The notes below the pieces were generated by a model. The model was not told the DNA's origin. It saw only the letters and a list, made by a program, of their open reading frames with translations, and made no database searches. Below, piece by piece: positions 8,909 through 15,903 of a stretch of 41,647 nt of DNA. The position numbers and the translations under genes were made by a program. Position 1 is the first letter of the stretch. Each line of letters begins with the position of its first letter. Location of the stretch: IMG/VR virus record IMGVR_UViG_3300036791_000888, positions 1-41,647 of that record. One strand, given 5' to 3'. The stretch is from a virus.

Positions 8909-10378
8909 TCATGCCGCCGCCTGTCCGCCGCCGCGCTGGGTCTGGCTCAGATCGGTCCAGCCGGAGCCGTCAACAAAACAGTCGATCACGTTCCAGGTCA
9001 CCGGGTCGGTGCAGGTGATACGCGCCTGCACGCTCGTGCCCGATCCGTTGCGCGTCCAGACGAGCCGCCGCCCGTATTGCCCGACGCGTCCTGCGCCGAC
9101 GAACCGCTCGTTGCTCCAGGTCTTGCCCGCGTTGTAGCTGATCGCGAGTGAGACCTGCGGGTCTTCGTCGTAGACGCCGGGCTGCGGTCCCAGCCCCGGT
9201 TCGAGATACAGCTCCAGCCGATCCACGAACACCCGCTCGCCTTCCCCATGCAGCACCGGCGCGTAACGCTGCCGCTGGATCACGTGCCCGTCGCGCTCGG
9301 TGAAGAAGCGCTGATCCATCCACGAGATCACATCGCTCCCCGTCTCGCCGACCAGATGCTTGCCGAACGACTGGACGTGCATCCGGGGTCGCCACGCCGA
9401 ATACACGCGCGTGACGGGATCCCAATACGCCCGCTCGTGCCACAGCTGCGTGATGTCGTCATAGACGCGCGTCTGCTGGCCGGTGGGAAAGCGCAACACG
9501 GTGTAGGTGTGCCCTGCGTCTTGGTAGGTCAGCGTTTCGCAGTCGTCAATCCGCGTGCTGCCTTTGATTTGCGCGATGGCGTATTCGGTCGCGTGGTCGC
9601 TGATGCGCTCGGGCCGATACCCGCGTGCGCTGACCACAATGCCGTCCCCGTCGCGCGATTGACTCAACCAGCGCACGGTGTCGCCGACCGCGACGAGCGA
9701 CCAGGGCGCGGCGATGCCAAATGAAAAGACCGAGCTTTGAATCGGCGCGAACACGCTGCTACCGCCCTCGTCCCACCACACCTCGCCCGTGTGTTCGCCG
9801 ATCAGCCAGATGCGGCCCTGGTTCACACACATCGCCTGCCAGTTGTCAGCCGCGACGCCGCGCTGGAAATAGTCGAGCGTGTTCCAGGTGGTGCCATTGT
9901 TCAGCGAGGAAAATCGCACGTGCCCGTTGGTGCGATTGAAGGCGAGAAAATACCCGTCGAGCATCGCGACCATGTGCGCCTCGCCCGAGAGCACGCGCGT
10001 AAACGCGTTGGTGCTGAGCGTGTAGCAATAGGCATCGCCGCCACTCGCGACCAGCAGCTGCCCGCCGACCGCGCCATTGCTGACGATTTGCGCGGGCTGG
10101 GTCAGATCCCCCGACGCGAGCGTCCCGCGAAAGATCGTGGTGGCCGTGCCGACCAGCTCCAGGAACGACTGGCCCATCACCGTAAACGTCTGGTTGTTCT
10201 CCGAGAAGAGCGCGCGGCAATTCGGCGTGCCGGTGGCGAGATACGGCGAAAAGCCCGGCGTGGGATAGAGCACCAGCCGGTCCCCCGCGTTCTCGGGATA
10301 CCAGTTGATCGTCCGCTCGTTGTTCGCCAGCGGGCTGCGCGTCGCGCCCGTGCCGCCAATAAAGCCGGGGTAGCGCAT
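8909..10378 (-). CDS. P22 gp10-like packaged DNA stabilisation / tail hub protein
   Basis: 489 residues, close to the usual gp10 length (~470). The N-terminus (GGTGATRSPLANNERTINWY followed by YPTPGFSPYL) matches the gp10 family opening. Repeated beta-propeller-like strands follow, with phrases such as ANNGTTWNTLDYF-type blades, IWLIGEHTGEVWWDEGG and RIDDCETLTYQDAGHTYTVL. In P22, gp10 forms a hexameric ring below the gp4 adaptor that closes the portal after packaging. The gene lies immediately downstream of the gp4-like gene, the P22 order. Function is assigned from family resemblance plus order. Confidence 0.85.
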   Translation of the reverse strand: MRYPGFIGGTGATRSPLANNERTINWYPENAGDRLVLYPTPGFSPYLATGTPNCRALFSENNQTFTVMGQSFLELVGTATTIFRGTLASGDLTQPAQIVSNGAVGGQLLVASGGDAYCYTLSTNAFTRVLSGEAHMVAMLDGYFLAFNRTNGHVRFSSLNNGTTWNTLDYFQRGVAADNWQAMCVNQGRIWLIGEHTGEVWWDEGGSSVFAPIQSSVFSFGIAAPWSLVAVGDTVRWLSQSRDGDGIVVSARGYRPERISDHATEYAIAQIKGSTRIDDCETLTYQDAGHTYTVLRFPTGQQTRVYDDITQLWHERAYWDPVTRVYSAWRPRMHVQSFGKHLVGETGSDVISWMDQRFFTERDGHVIQRQRYAPVLHGEGERVFVDRLELYLEPGLGPQPGVYDEDPQVSLAISYNAGKTWSNERFVGAGRVGQYGRRLVWTRNGSGTSVQARITCTDPVTWNVIDCFVDGSGWTDLSQTQRGGGQAAA

Positions 10379-10381
10379 CGG

Positions 10382-11143
10382 TCACGACCCCGTGTAGATG
10401 TTCCCGCCGCCTGCGAACCCAAAATGCTCAGGCGTCGCGAGGTCATACAGGCGGCGCTGCTTGCGCTTGATGTTGGCTTTCGACTCGTCGGAGCTTTTCT
10501 GCAGCGGCCCGAGCACCGCCGGATCAGTCACGTGAAATTCCGGGGCCAGCTCCAGCGCGAGCCCGTCGCGCAGAAACCGCCGCCAGCTGGGCGGCAGATT
10601 CGCCGCCGTCTCCAGTGTCGTCGCGAGCGTCATGCTGCTGACCGGCTGCGCGTAGTAAACGATGCCGCTCAGGCCCGCGACGTTCGGAATGGGCCAGGGA
10701 TAGAGGAAGGCGGTGTAGCCTGCCTTCACCACGCCCGGCCCGCCGCGCATGTAGAAGTAGCTGGGCTGACGCGCCGCCTGCGTCTTGTTCGGAATGATCG
10801 CCCACGCGTCATCCGTCAGGGGCGGCCCCAGCAGCACCTGATTGCCGGTCGCGTCGATGTAACCGATGTTGTGGATGTCTGTCGCGTTGACGAACGCCTG
10901 CAACGGGCCTTCGTTGAGAGGCACCGTCATCTCGCCTGGAAACTCATAGCGCGCCTTGCCCGGCACGAGCGGCCACGTCGTGTTTGTCTCCCAGAGGTCC
11001 AGAAAATCCTGGTTGCGGAGGTCGTCCAACCAGTCCTGAAACCGCAGCAGGGCGTCTTGCAGATCGTCGCCGCTCGGCGGGTCCGCGCCGGAGATCACGC
11101 GCAACCGTCGCAGCGCGGCGACGATCAGATCGTTGACCGTCAT
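10382..11143 (-). CDS. P22 gp4-like head-tail adaptor
   Basis: 253 residues. The start is typical of the gp4-like adaptor family: MTVNDLIVAALRRLRVIS, then DDLQDALLRFQDWLDDL. A conserved LPPSWRRFLRDGLALELAPEF-like helix and a basic C-terminal stretch (KANIKRKQRRLYDL) follow. In P22, gp4 binds the portal ring after packaging and carries the rest of the tail. ATG at 11143 directly abuts the previous stop; the gp10-like gene follows after three bases. Longer than P22 gp4, as in many relatives. Confidence 0.8.
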   Translation of the reverse strand: MTVNDLIVAALRRLRVISGADPPSGDDLQDALLRFQDWLDDLRNQDFLDLWETNTTWPLVPGKARYEFPGEMTVPLNEGPLQAFVNATDIHNIGYIDATGNQVLLGPPLTDDAWAIIPNKTQAARQPSYFYMRGGPGVVKAGYTAFLYPWPIPNVAGLSGIVYYAQPVSSMTLATTLETAANLPPSWRRFLRDGLALELAPEFHVTDPAVLGPLQKSSDESKANIKRKQRRLYDLATPEHFGFAGGGNIYTGS

Positions 11144-11500
11144 TTACTTCTCGGGGCTGACGGGCTCCACTTTGGGCGTGGGCGGTCCATCGAGCGTGAA
11201 CCCGTCGCCTTCTGCCGTGTCCTCGTCTAGTTCGTTCTCGACGGTTTTGGTCCGCCCGTCCTCGTGGTATTTCATCTTCGGGTATTCCTGCGGGCGGTAG
11301 CCGGGCGGCAGCGCCGACTCACTCGGGCGCTGCACGGTCGGCGGGATGTAGTCGGGATGCTGTTGTTCGGGCTGGTCGTCGTTCATGGGAGGCTCCTTCG
11401 GCGAATGCTCATGGCGCTCATCGTGCGCCTCGTGCCGCACGTGGCGCGGCGGCGGATGCGACGTCGTCTTTTTCTTCGTGGGCGGATGACGGTCGGCCAT
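11144..11500 (-). CDS. Small acidic/His-rich head-region protein, two possible starts
   Basis: 118 residues from ATG 11500, two bases after the previous stop. The first 38 residues are basic and His-rich (TKKKTTSHPPPRHVRHEAHD). A second ATG at 11386 (MNDDQPEQQHPDYIPP) has a strong AAGGAG ribosome-binding site six bases upstream and would give an 80-residue acidic, Pro-rich protein. The inner start may be the main one. The protein looks disordered (Pro, Glu, Asp, Lys) and lies between a head protein and the gp4-like adaptor. No family recognised. Confidence 0.6.
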   Translation of the reverse strand: MADRHPPTKKKTTSHPPPRHVRHEAHDERHEHSPKEPPMNDDQPEQQHPDYIPPTVQRPSESALPPGYRPQEYPKMKYHEDGRTKTVENELDEDTAEGDGFTLDGPPTPKVEPVSPEK

Positions 11501-11502
11501 CC

Positions 11503-12150
11503 CTACGGCACCGTCTCGGCCGCTGCGTCAATCACGTCGGTGACGGTCTTGCGGTGGTGGCTCTTCGGCGGCGTGGGCTTGCGATGTGAGCGCGGGTCGC
11601 GTTTCACCGGCGTGCGCGCCACCTCCACCAGATGCCCGTCGCTCGCGGCGTCGGCCGCCTCCCGCTCGGCGGTCGCGGCGGGGCTCATCAGCCGGTCATC
11701 GTAGGCACTGACCGCTGCGGCTTCCGCAATCGCCCGGTCGTGTTGCTCTTGCGCTTCAATCGCCAGCGTCGGCGAGTCACACCAGAGCGACCCGAGCAGC
11801 CGCTCTTCTTCCGCGCCCTGCACGAGCTTCATGCAGGCCTCGCGCGCGAGCGCCGCGTCCTGCACGATCTGCTCAACCTGATCCGGGTCCATGCCGCGTC
11901 GCACGCGCAGCCGCAGCGCGTTGCGATACTGCTCGTCGGCCCGGATCCACCCGGCCGTGTAGAGCCACTTCGGATAGGGCTGGAACACATACGCGGGAAA
12001 CCGCTGCGACGTATACATGCCGTTGACCCACGGCGCGTTTTTTTCCGCGTGCAGCGTTGCGCCATCGGGCGTGGTCTCGCCGCCACCCTCGGCGTATTGA
12101 ATGAGCCGCGCGAGCTGCTGCGGCGTCAGCTGTTTGATCAGATCGTCCAT
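11503..12150 (-). CDS. Conserved-looking virion-region protein, unknown function
   Basis: 215 residues. N-terminal MDDLIKQLTPQQLARLIQYA is helical; a Trp/Tyr/Pro-rich stretch follows (FPAYVFQPYPKWLYTAGWIR), then helices, then a basic His/Pro/Lys-rich tail (PRSHRKPTPPKSHHRKT). The aromatic middle resembles small proteins found between coat and adaptor genes in other phages, but I cannot name a family. About 48 bases separate it from the upstream 217-residue gene; it abuts the next gene. Confidence 0.65.
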   Translation of the reverse strand: MDDLIKQLTPQQLARLIQYAEGGGETTPDGATLHAEKNAPWVNGMYTSQRFPAYVFQPYPKWLYTAGWIRADEQYRNALRLRVRRGMDPDQVEQIVQDAALAREACMKLVQGAEEERLLGSLWCDSPTLAIEAQEQHDRAIAEAAAVSAYDDRLMSPAATAEREAADAASDGHLVEVARTPVKRDPRSHRKPTPPKSHHRKTVTDVIDAAAETVP

Positions 12151-12198
12151 GGGACCCTCAGAAGACGGACGCGCCGCTGTGCGACGCGCCCGTGTGGA

Positions 12199-12852
12199 TT
12201 ACGCGAGACCCGCACCCGCGACCGTCGCCGCCCCTGCGACGACGCCTTCGAGCACCCAGAAGCCCCCGCACGCGATCAGTTCGACGGCTTGCGCCTGCGT
12301 GGCCCGCAGCGTGAGCACCGTCCCGCCCGCGCCGTTACCGCCGAACCCGGCGGCGTAGGTCACGGTGTGCGCGGCCTTGCCGTTGCTGAGGATGGTGAGC
12401 CGCGACCCGTCCTGCCCGGACGACGGATTCGCGAGGGTCATCGCCAGCGCGACGACCCCGTTCAGCATCGCGACCATATCGCCGCCGATGCGCGGCAGCG
12501 TGATCGCGCCGTTCGCGCTATAGCTCGCGATTTCGCGCGAGAACGCCCCAGGCATCGGGGAGAGGCTGGGCGCGCCCGGTGCGGCCTGCGTCCAGTCGCC
12601 CTGCGTCAGATTGGTCGGCGTCGCGCCGACCTTGGCCTGCGCGCCGCTCGCGTGCGGCGCGTTATACGTGCCTTCGACCCCGCGCAGCACCGGCACGGGA
12701 GCCGTCGCGAGGGCTGGCACCGCCAGGACCTTCACGATCTCCTTGTCGATGCCGATCAGATTGCCGACGGCCACGTTGGTGAGGGCCGAGAGATAAATGG
12801 ACTGGTCGTTGACGCCGACCGCGCCCGTGAGTGTGGGAGTGGTGAATGCCAT
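12199..12852 (-). CDS. Putative head decoration/auxiliary capsid protein
   Basis: 217 residues, the first gene after the coat gene (nine-base gap). It is rich in Ala, Gly, Val and Thr with few charges. The N-terminal ~75 residues look like a compact beta domain (GNLIGIDKEIVKVLAVPA, VPVLRGVEGTYNAPHASGAQ); the C-terminal half resembles a second beta domain (SRLTILSNGKAAHTVTYA, GGTVLTLRATQAQAVELIA). Position and composition suggest a capsid surface or cementing protein; this is inference. Confidence 0.65.
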   Translation of the reverse strand: MAFTTPTLTGAVGVNDQSIYLSALTNVAVGNLIGIDKEIVKVLAVPALATAPVPVLRGVEGTYNAPHASGAQAKVGATPTNLTQGDWTQAAPGAPSLSPMPGAFSREIASYSANGAITLPRIGGDMVAMLNGVVALAMTLANPSSGQDGSRLTILSNGKAAHTVTYAAGFGGNGAGGTVLTLRATQAQAVELIACGGFWVLEGVVAGAATVAGAGLA

Positions 12853-12861
12853 CTCGTCTCC

Positions 12862-14082
12862 TTAGCTCGCGAACCGCACCGCAAACTCGGGGCGGAAAGT
12901 TTTGAAGCCGTAGATGACGTCGAGCCGCGACGGGTGCTGATCCGACATGATGTCGGACGCCTGCCAGTAGCGCATCGAGAGGCCCATCGACGGAAGTCGC
13001 ACGCGCTTAGCTTCGCCGACACGTGGCAGCACCAGATCCGCCGACGCACAGACGAACGCGTCTGGATGGAACCCGAGCCCCTGCGGCGTGACGGTGTTCG
13101 CCGGACCCACCACGGTGAGTGCTGCGCCCGACGCCGGGGCGACATCCACCGTCGCATACGCGCTGCCGGTCGCCGCCGGAATAATCGGCGGATAGATGCT
13201 GATGGTCGCGTTGCCCGCGCCATCCGAGCTGACCGGCGCGGTGACGACAAACTGCATCAACTGCGTCGTGCTCTGATAGCTCTGGGGGTTCAGCGCGTTG
13301 ACGCCCGCGATGGTGAACACGTCGCCCTTGTTGAGACGCGAGGCCGCGACGGCCGTCCAGCCGTTGGTCACGAGCTGATTGCCGGTCTGGCCCGCGCCGA
13401 AGGTGAGCGGCACGCCCCCGAGCGGCCCAACCGTGTGCGGGAAGATGTTGACGTCCTCATACCACTCGTCCCACGAGAGGGCCGTGCCCGCGAACATCGC
13501 GTCTTTCCACAGTTCGCTGATGTCCTTGGCGGGGTTGAAGAGATTGAGGTTCGCGTTGACGATGGTCGCGCGCATGATCGAATTGATGAACGCGCGGCGC
13601 GGCCGATCCGGCACGGCGAAGTTCGTCAAGCGCGCCGCCGCCATCAGATACGTGAGGTTGGTCGCCGGGACGACGCCAGGAGTCCCCTCGATGTTGTTGA
13701 CGTCCTGGTAGACGCGCGCCAGTCCGTCCTTGTCCATCGTGTTCGCGAGCTGATAGCCCGCCGGGTTCACGTAGCGGTCATACATGTCCTGCAGTTCGAG
13801 CGTCTCGGAGAAGCTCGACCAGCCGTAGCCGATGTTCGCTTGGTCGGTGATCGTCACCGGCACGACGACGTCGGTGATCGCTTGGGGCTGGAGCGCTTGA
13901 CCCTTCGTGGTGATAAAGCGCTGCGGCAGCCGGAGGCCGACGGACGCGCCGACCTTGGTGCCGGAGACCATAAAGTCGTCCGACAATTTGCGGGTGATTG
14001 CGCCGACAAACTTGGTCGCGTTGACCGCGACGCGTGCCACTTCGCGCGCGTTCCACGTCGGCGTGATGATGCTGTTCGCCAT
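12862..14082 (-). CDS. Major coat protein, P22 gp5-like
   Basis: 406 residues (P22 gp5 is ~430). The opening NSIITPTWNAREVARVAVNA and the early block GASVGLRLPQRF...DVVVPVTITDQ match the P22 coat family; later blocks include GFHPDAFVCASADLVLP and LSMRYWQASDIMSDQHPSRL followed by DVIYGFKTFRPEFAVRF, the typical end of P22-type coats. It lies right after the scaffold gene (three-base gap), the order required for procapsid assembly. In the particle it would form the icosahedral shell with the HK97-type fold. Confidence 0.9.
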   Translation of the reverse strand: MANSIITPTWNAREVARVAVNATKFVGAITRKLSDDFMVSGTKVGASVGLRLPQRFITTKGQALQPQAITDVVVPVTITDQANIGYGWSSFSETLELQDMYDRYVNPAGYQLANTMDKDGLARVYQDVNNIEGTPGVVPATNLTYLMAAARLTNFAVPDRPRRAFINSIMRATIVNANLNLFNPAKDISELWKDAMFAGTALSWDEWYEDVNIFPHTVGPLGGVPLTFGAGQTGNQLVTNGWTAVAASRLNKGDVFTIAGVNALNPQSYQSTTQLMQFVVTAPVSSDGAGNATISIYPPIIPAATGSAYATVDVAPASGAALTVVGPANTVTPQGLGFHPDAFVCASADLVLPRVGEAKRVRLPSMGLSMRYWQASDIMSDQHPSRLDVIYGFKTFRPEFAVRFAS

Positions 14083-14085
14083 CGG

Positions 14086-15168
14086 TTACCCTCGACCGAA
14101 GCGACGCGCCACATCTTTCCGGTTGTAATACGCGGCGTGTTCTTCATCGCTCGCGTCATCACCGGGCGGCGCATCGCTCATTTGGGGCACGCTCTCCACC
14201 CGCTGGACTGGAGGTCGTGCGCGAGAGGTTTCACGTGGCGCGGGGCGGGCCGGGGGTGAGGCCGCTGCCAGTGACGCTTCGAGTCTGCCCATGGCCCGAA
14301 ACACCGCAATCGGGTGCAGCGAGAGCAGGCGCTGAAATTCTTGCGGGTGATCTTTCAGATGCCGCATCAACGGCACCGGCTCGTCGGCGTCGCTGATGCA
14401 ATCGGCGATGACATTCGCGGCGCTGAGCGGCGTCGGCGGCATCGCGCCGCGTGCGACCAGCATCGCTTGCACCGCCGAGGGCCGCAGATTGACGAGCGCG
14501 GGCGGCAGCTCTTCCAGGAACGCCTGCAGGCCGCCCTCGGCCGGGAACGCGGCCTGCATTTTCTGCGCGTAGGTCTGCAGCCCGCTCTCGACCGTGCGCA
14601 GATGCTGCTCGCCCGCCTGGGCCTGCTGCTCGGCGGCCCGCAGCTTCTGAAATTCCTGGCGCGCTTCGTAGCGCCCGACGTCCCGCAAGTAGCGCGCGTC
14701 GTATTCCCCAGCGGGATACTTCGCGAGGTCGTGCGGATCCGGTTCCGGGTCGGCTGGCGGGGCTTGGGCTTGGGGACGCGGCGGCGGCGGGGCGGCGGCG
14801 GCGGGCACCGGTGGGCGCGTCGCGGCGGCGAGGTCGGCCTTGAGCTTCGCGTTCTCGGCCTGCACCGTATCGCGCTCGCGTTTGGCGGCCGCCTCTTTCG
14901 CGGTCGCGTCTTCCATGCGCGCCACCGCGCTGTGGCGGCGACTCTTGAACCGGCCCGTCGCTTCGCGCGGCAGCTCGGGCGGCGCAGTCGCCGCCTCCTG
15001 CTTGTCAATCTCCGCGTCGAGCGCGTCGAGCCCGCTCTTCAGCTCCTGCGCCGTGCCGGTGTTGCTCTCGACCGTGATCCCGTCGCGCGTGTCTGTGACC
15101 GAGCCCGGTTGATTGGGCGTCTGGGTCAGCGGCGGATCGACGGGCAGCGGTTGCTGCGTTTCAGCCAT
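14086..15168 (-). CDS. Scaffolding protein
   Basis: 360 residues, highly charged and mostly helical. A coiled-coil segment rich in Ala/Glu/Arg/Lys occupies ~75-125 (AKEAAAKRERDTVQAENAKL), a Pro linker ~125-150 (PPPPRPQAQAPPADPEPDP), then more helices. The C-terminus is basic (YYNRKDVARRFGRG), as expected for a coat-binding tail. Located immediately upstream of the coat gene as in P22. Scaffolds are poorly conserved, so identification rests on position, composition and length. Confidence 0.75.
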   Translation of the reverse strand: MAETQQPLPVDPPLTQTPNQPGSVTDTRDGITVESNTGTAQELKSGLDALDAEIDKQEAATAPPELPREATGRFKSRRHSAVARMEDATAKEAAAKRERDTVQAENAKLKADLAAATRPPVPAAAAPPPPRPQAQAPPADPEPDPHDLAKYPAGEYDARYLRDVGRYEARQEFQKLRAAEQQAQAGEQHLRTVESGLQTYAQKMQAAFPAEGGLQAFLEELPPALVNLRPSAVQAMLVARGAMPPTPLSAANVIADCISDADEPVPLMRHLKDHPQEFQRLLSLHPIAVFRAMGRLEASLAAASPPARPAPRETSRARPPVQRVESVPQMSDAPPGDDASDEEHAAYYNRKDVARRFGRG

Positions 15169-15187
15169 AACTTTTCGTGGCCCACAA

Positions 15188-15256
15188 AAGAAAAAGCGCC
15201 CTGCATCGCCCCCGGCCTGATTAGCGGGGGAAATACAGAGCGCCTTTTCTCTGCGT
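15188..15256. terminator. Possible hairpin terminator between DUF3008-type gene and scaffold gene
   Basis: Within the ~210-base gap 15169-15380, an A-rich run plus GCGCCCTG pairs imperfectly with CAGAGCGC plus a T-rich run. An inner GC stem (GCCCCCG against GCGGGGG) sits between them. A-tract on one side and T-tract on the other could act in both directions. It may attenuate rather than stop late transcription. Folding is judged by eye only. Confidence 0.4.
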
Positions 15257-15274
15257 GCCTTTGTCGAACCGCGC

Positions 15275-15289
15275 GACCTAGGCTAGGTC
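15275..15289. other. 15-base palindrome GACCTAG-G-CTAGGTC
   Basis: A perfect 7-base inverted repeat with one central base, in the gene-poor stretch 15169-15380. It could be a protein-binding site. It differs from the GGTTAGG motif seen at the promoters. The remainder of the stretch shows no coding signal on either strand. Confidence 0.5.
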
Positions 15290-15380
15290 TTCGTCGGGCG
15301 GGAGCCACCCACGCCCCGAGCGCGTTCGCAAACCGTGTGCTCTACACTCTCGTCGCGGCCCTATCTCGAACGCAAACGCA

Positions 15381-15587
15381 CTACCGCCCCTTGCGCGGGT
15401 GCAGATAGCTCCCCAGGTTTTTGTGCGGGTGCCCGACGTGCGTGGGCTTCCCTTTCATCGACCCGGAGGCAAAATCATGGAGCTGCTGGTGTGTCAGACT
15501 CTGGCGCAGGGCCTTCGCCATCGGGAACGATGCGCCGTGTTCCGCCGCGCCGAACAGTCGCTGCTGGGCTTTCGACTTGCTGGGCAT
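15381..15587 (-). CDS. DUF3008-type small protein
   Basis: 68 residues. The opening MPSKSKAQQRLFGAAEHG closely matches the DUF3008 family (consensus opening M-P-x-K-S-K-A-Q-Q-R-F-x-G). The middle carries LTHQQLHDFASGSMKGKP, also usual for that family, and the end is basic (HPHKNLGSYLHPRKGR). The family is widespread in phages, often near structural genes, with no settled function. It diverges from the plus-strand gene at 15637 across a 49-base gap that holds promoter-like sequence. Confidence 0.8.
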   Translation of the reverse strand: MPSKSKAQQRLFGAAEHGASFPMAKALRQSLTHQQLHDFASGSMKGKPTHVGHPHKNLGSYLHPRKGR

Positions 15588-15607
15588 AAGACCATCTCGG
15601 AGTATTT

Positions 15608-15629
15608 AGTGGTTAGGTTGTGGTAACAT
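15608..15629 (+). promoter_or_regulatory. Promoter with GGTTAGG operator-like motif
   Basis: AGTGGTTAGGT at 15608-15618 is followed by an extended -10 element, TGg-TAACAT (15621-15629), eight bases before the ATG at 15637. No good -35 is present. The 11-base motif is identical to part of the 25.4-kb promoter (25429-25439) and related to motifs at 33.1 and 36.5 kb. It would drive the 88-residue plus-strand gene, possibly under the phage regulator. Confidence 0.5.
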
Positions 15630-15636
15630 AGACGCC

Positions 15637-15903
15637 ATGTCTGATCATCCCGTCTACTACGGCTCTCTGACTCGCCGTGACCCGTCCTGGCCCAAGCCCA
15701 TCGGCGCGGGCTGGTCGGTCGCGCCCGACTACGCCACGTTGCACGTCGTCGTGGACGGCCGCACCGTCTGCGGCGCACCGCGCCGCGCGTTCGATCCGAC
15801 GCCGGACCAAGCACGAGCCCTGCTCACGAAGCCGCCCCGCATGTCGTGCGGCGAGCCGTTGCCGGAACCCGCGCGCTGCCCGATCTGCTTCGCCTCCCTC
15901 TAA
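15637..15903 (+). CDS. Plus-strand moron in the late operon; small cysteine-containing protein
   Basis: 88 residues, transcribed against the surrounding late genes. Cysteines are spaced as if binding a metal: VDGRTVCGAP, then MSCGEPLP and ARCPICFASL at the end. Its stop overlaps the convergent stop of the 857-residue gene by four bases. Its own promoter-like sequence and opposite strand fit a moron, a gene expressed separately from the virion programme, for example in the prophage. Family and function not recognised. Confidence 0.65.
   Translation: MSDHPVYYGSLTRRDPSWPKPIGAGWSVAPDYATLHVVVDGRTVCGAPRRAFDPTPDQARALLTKPPRMSCGEPLPEPARCPICFASL

Noticed and set aside
11684-11691. CTGATGAG on the minus strand, checked as a second hammerhead
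   Set aside because: No GAAA box or pairing arms nearby; it lies in codons for a 215-residue virion-region protein.
11632-14259. 875-residue plus-strand open frame
   Set aside because: Antisense to the coat and neighbouring head genes; composition (Arg, His, Ala) is that of a shadow frame, and the coat gene assignment is secure.
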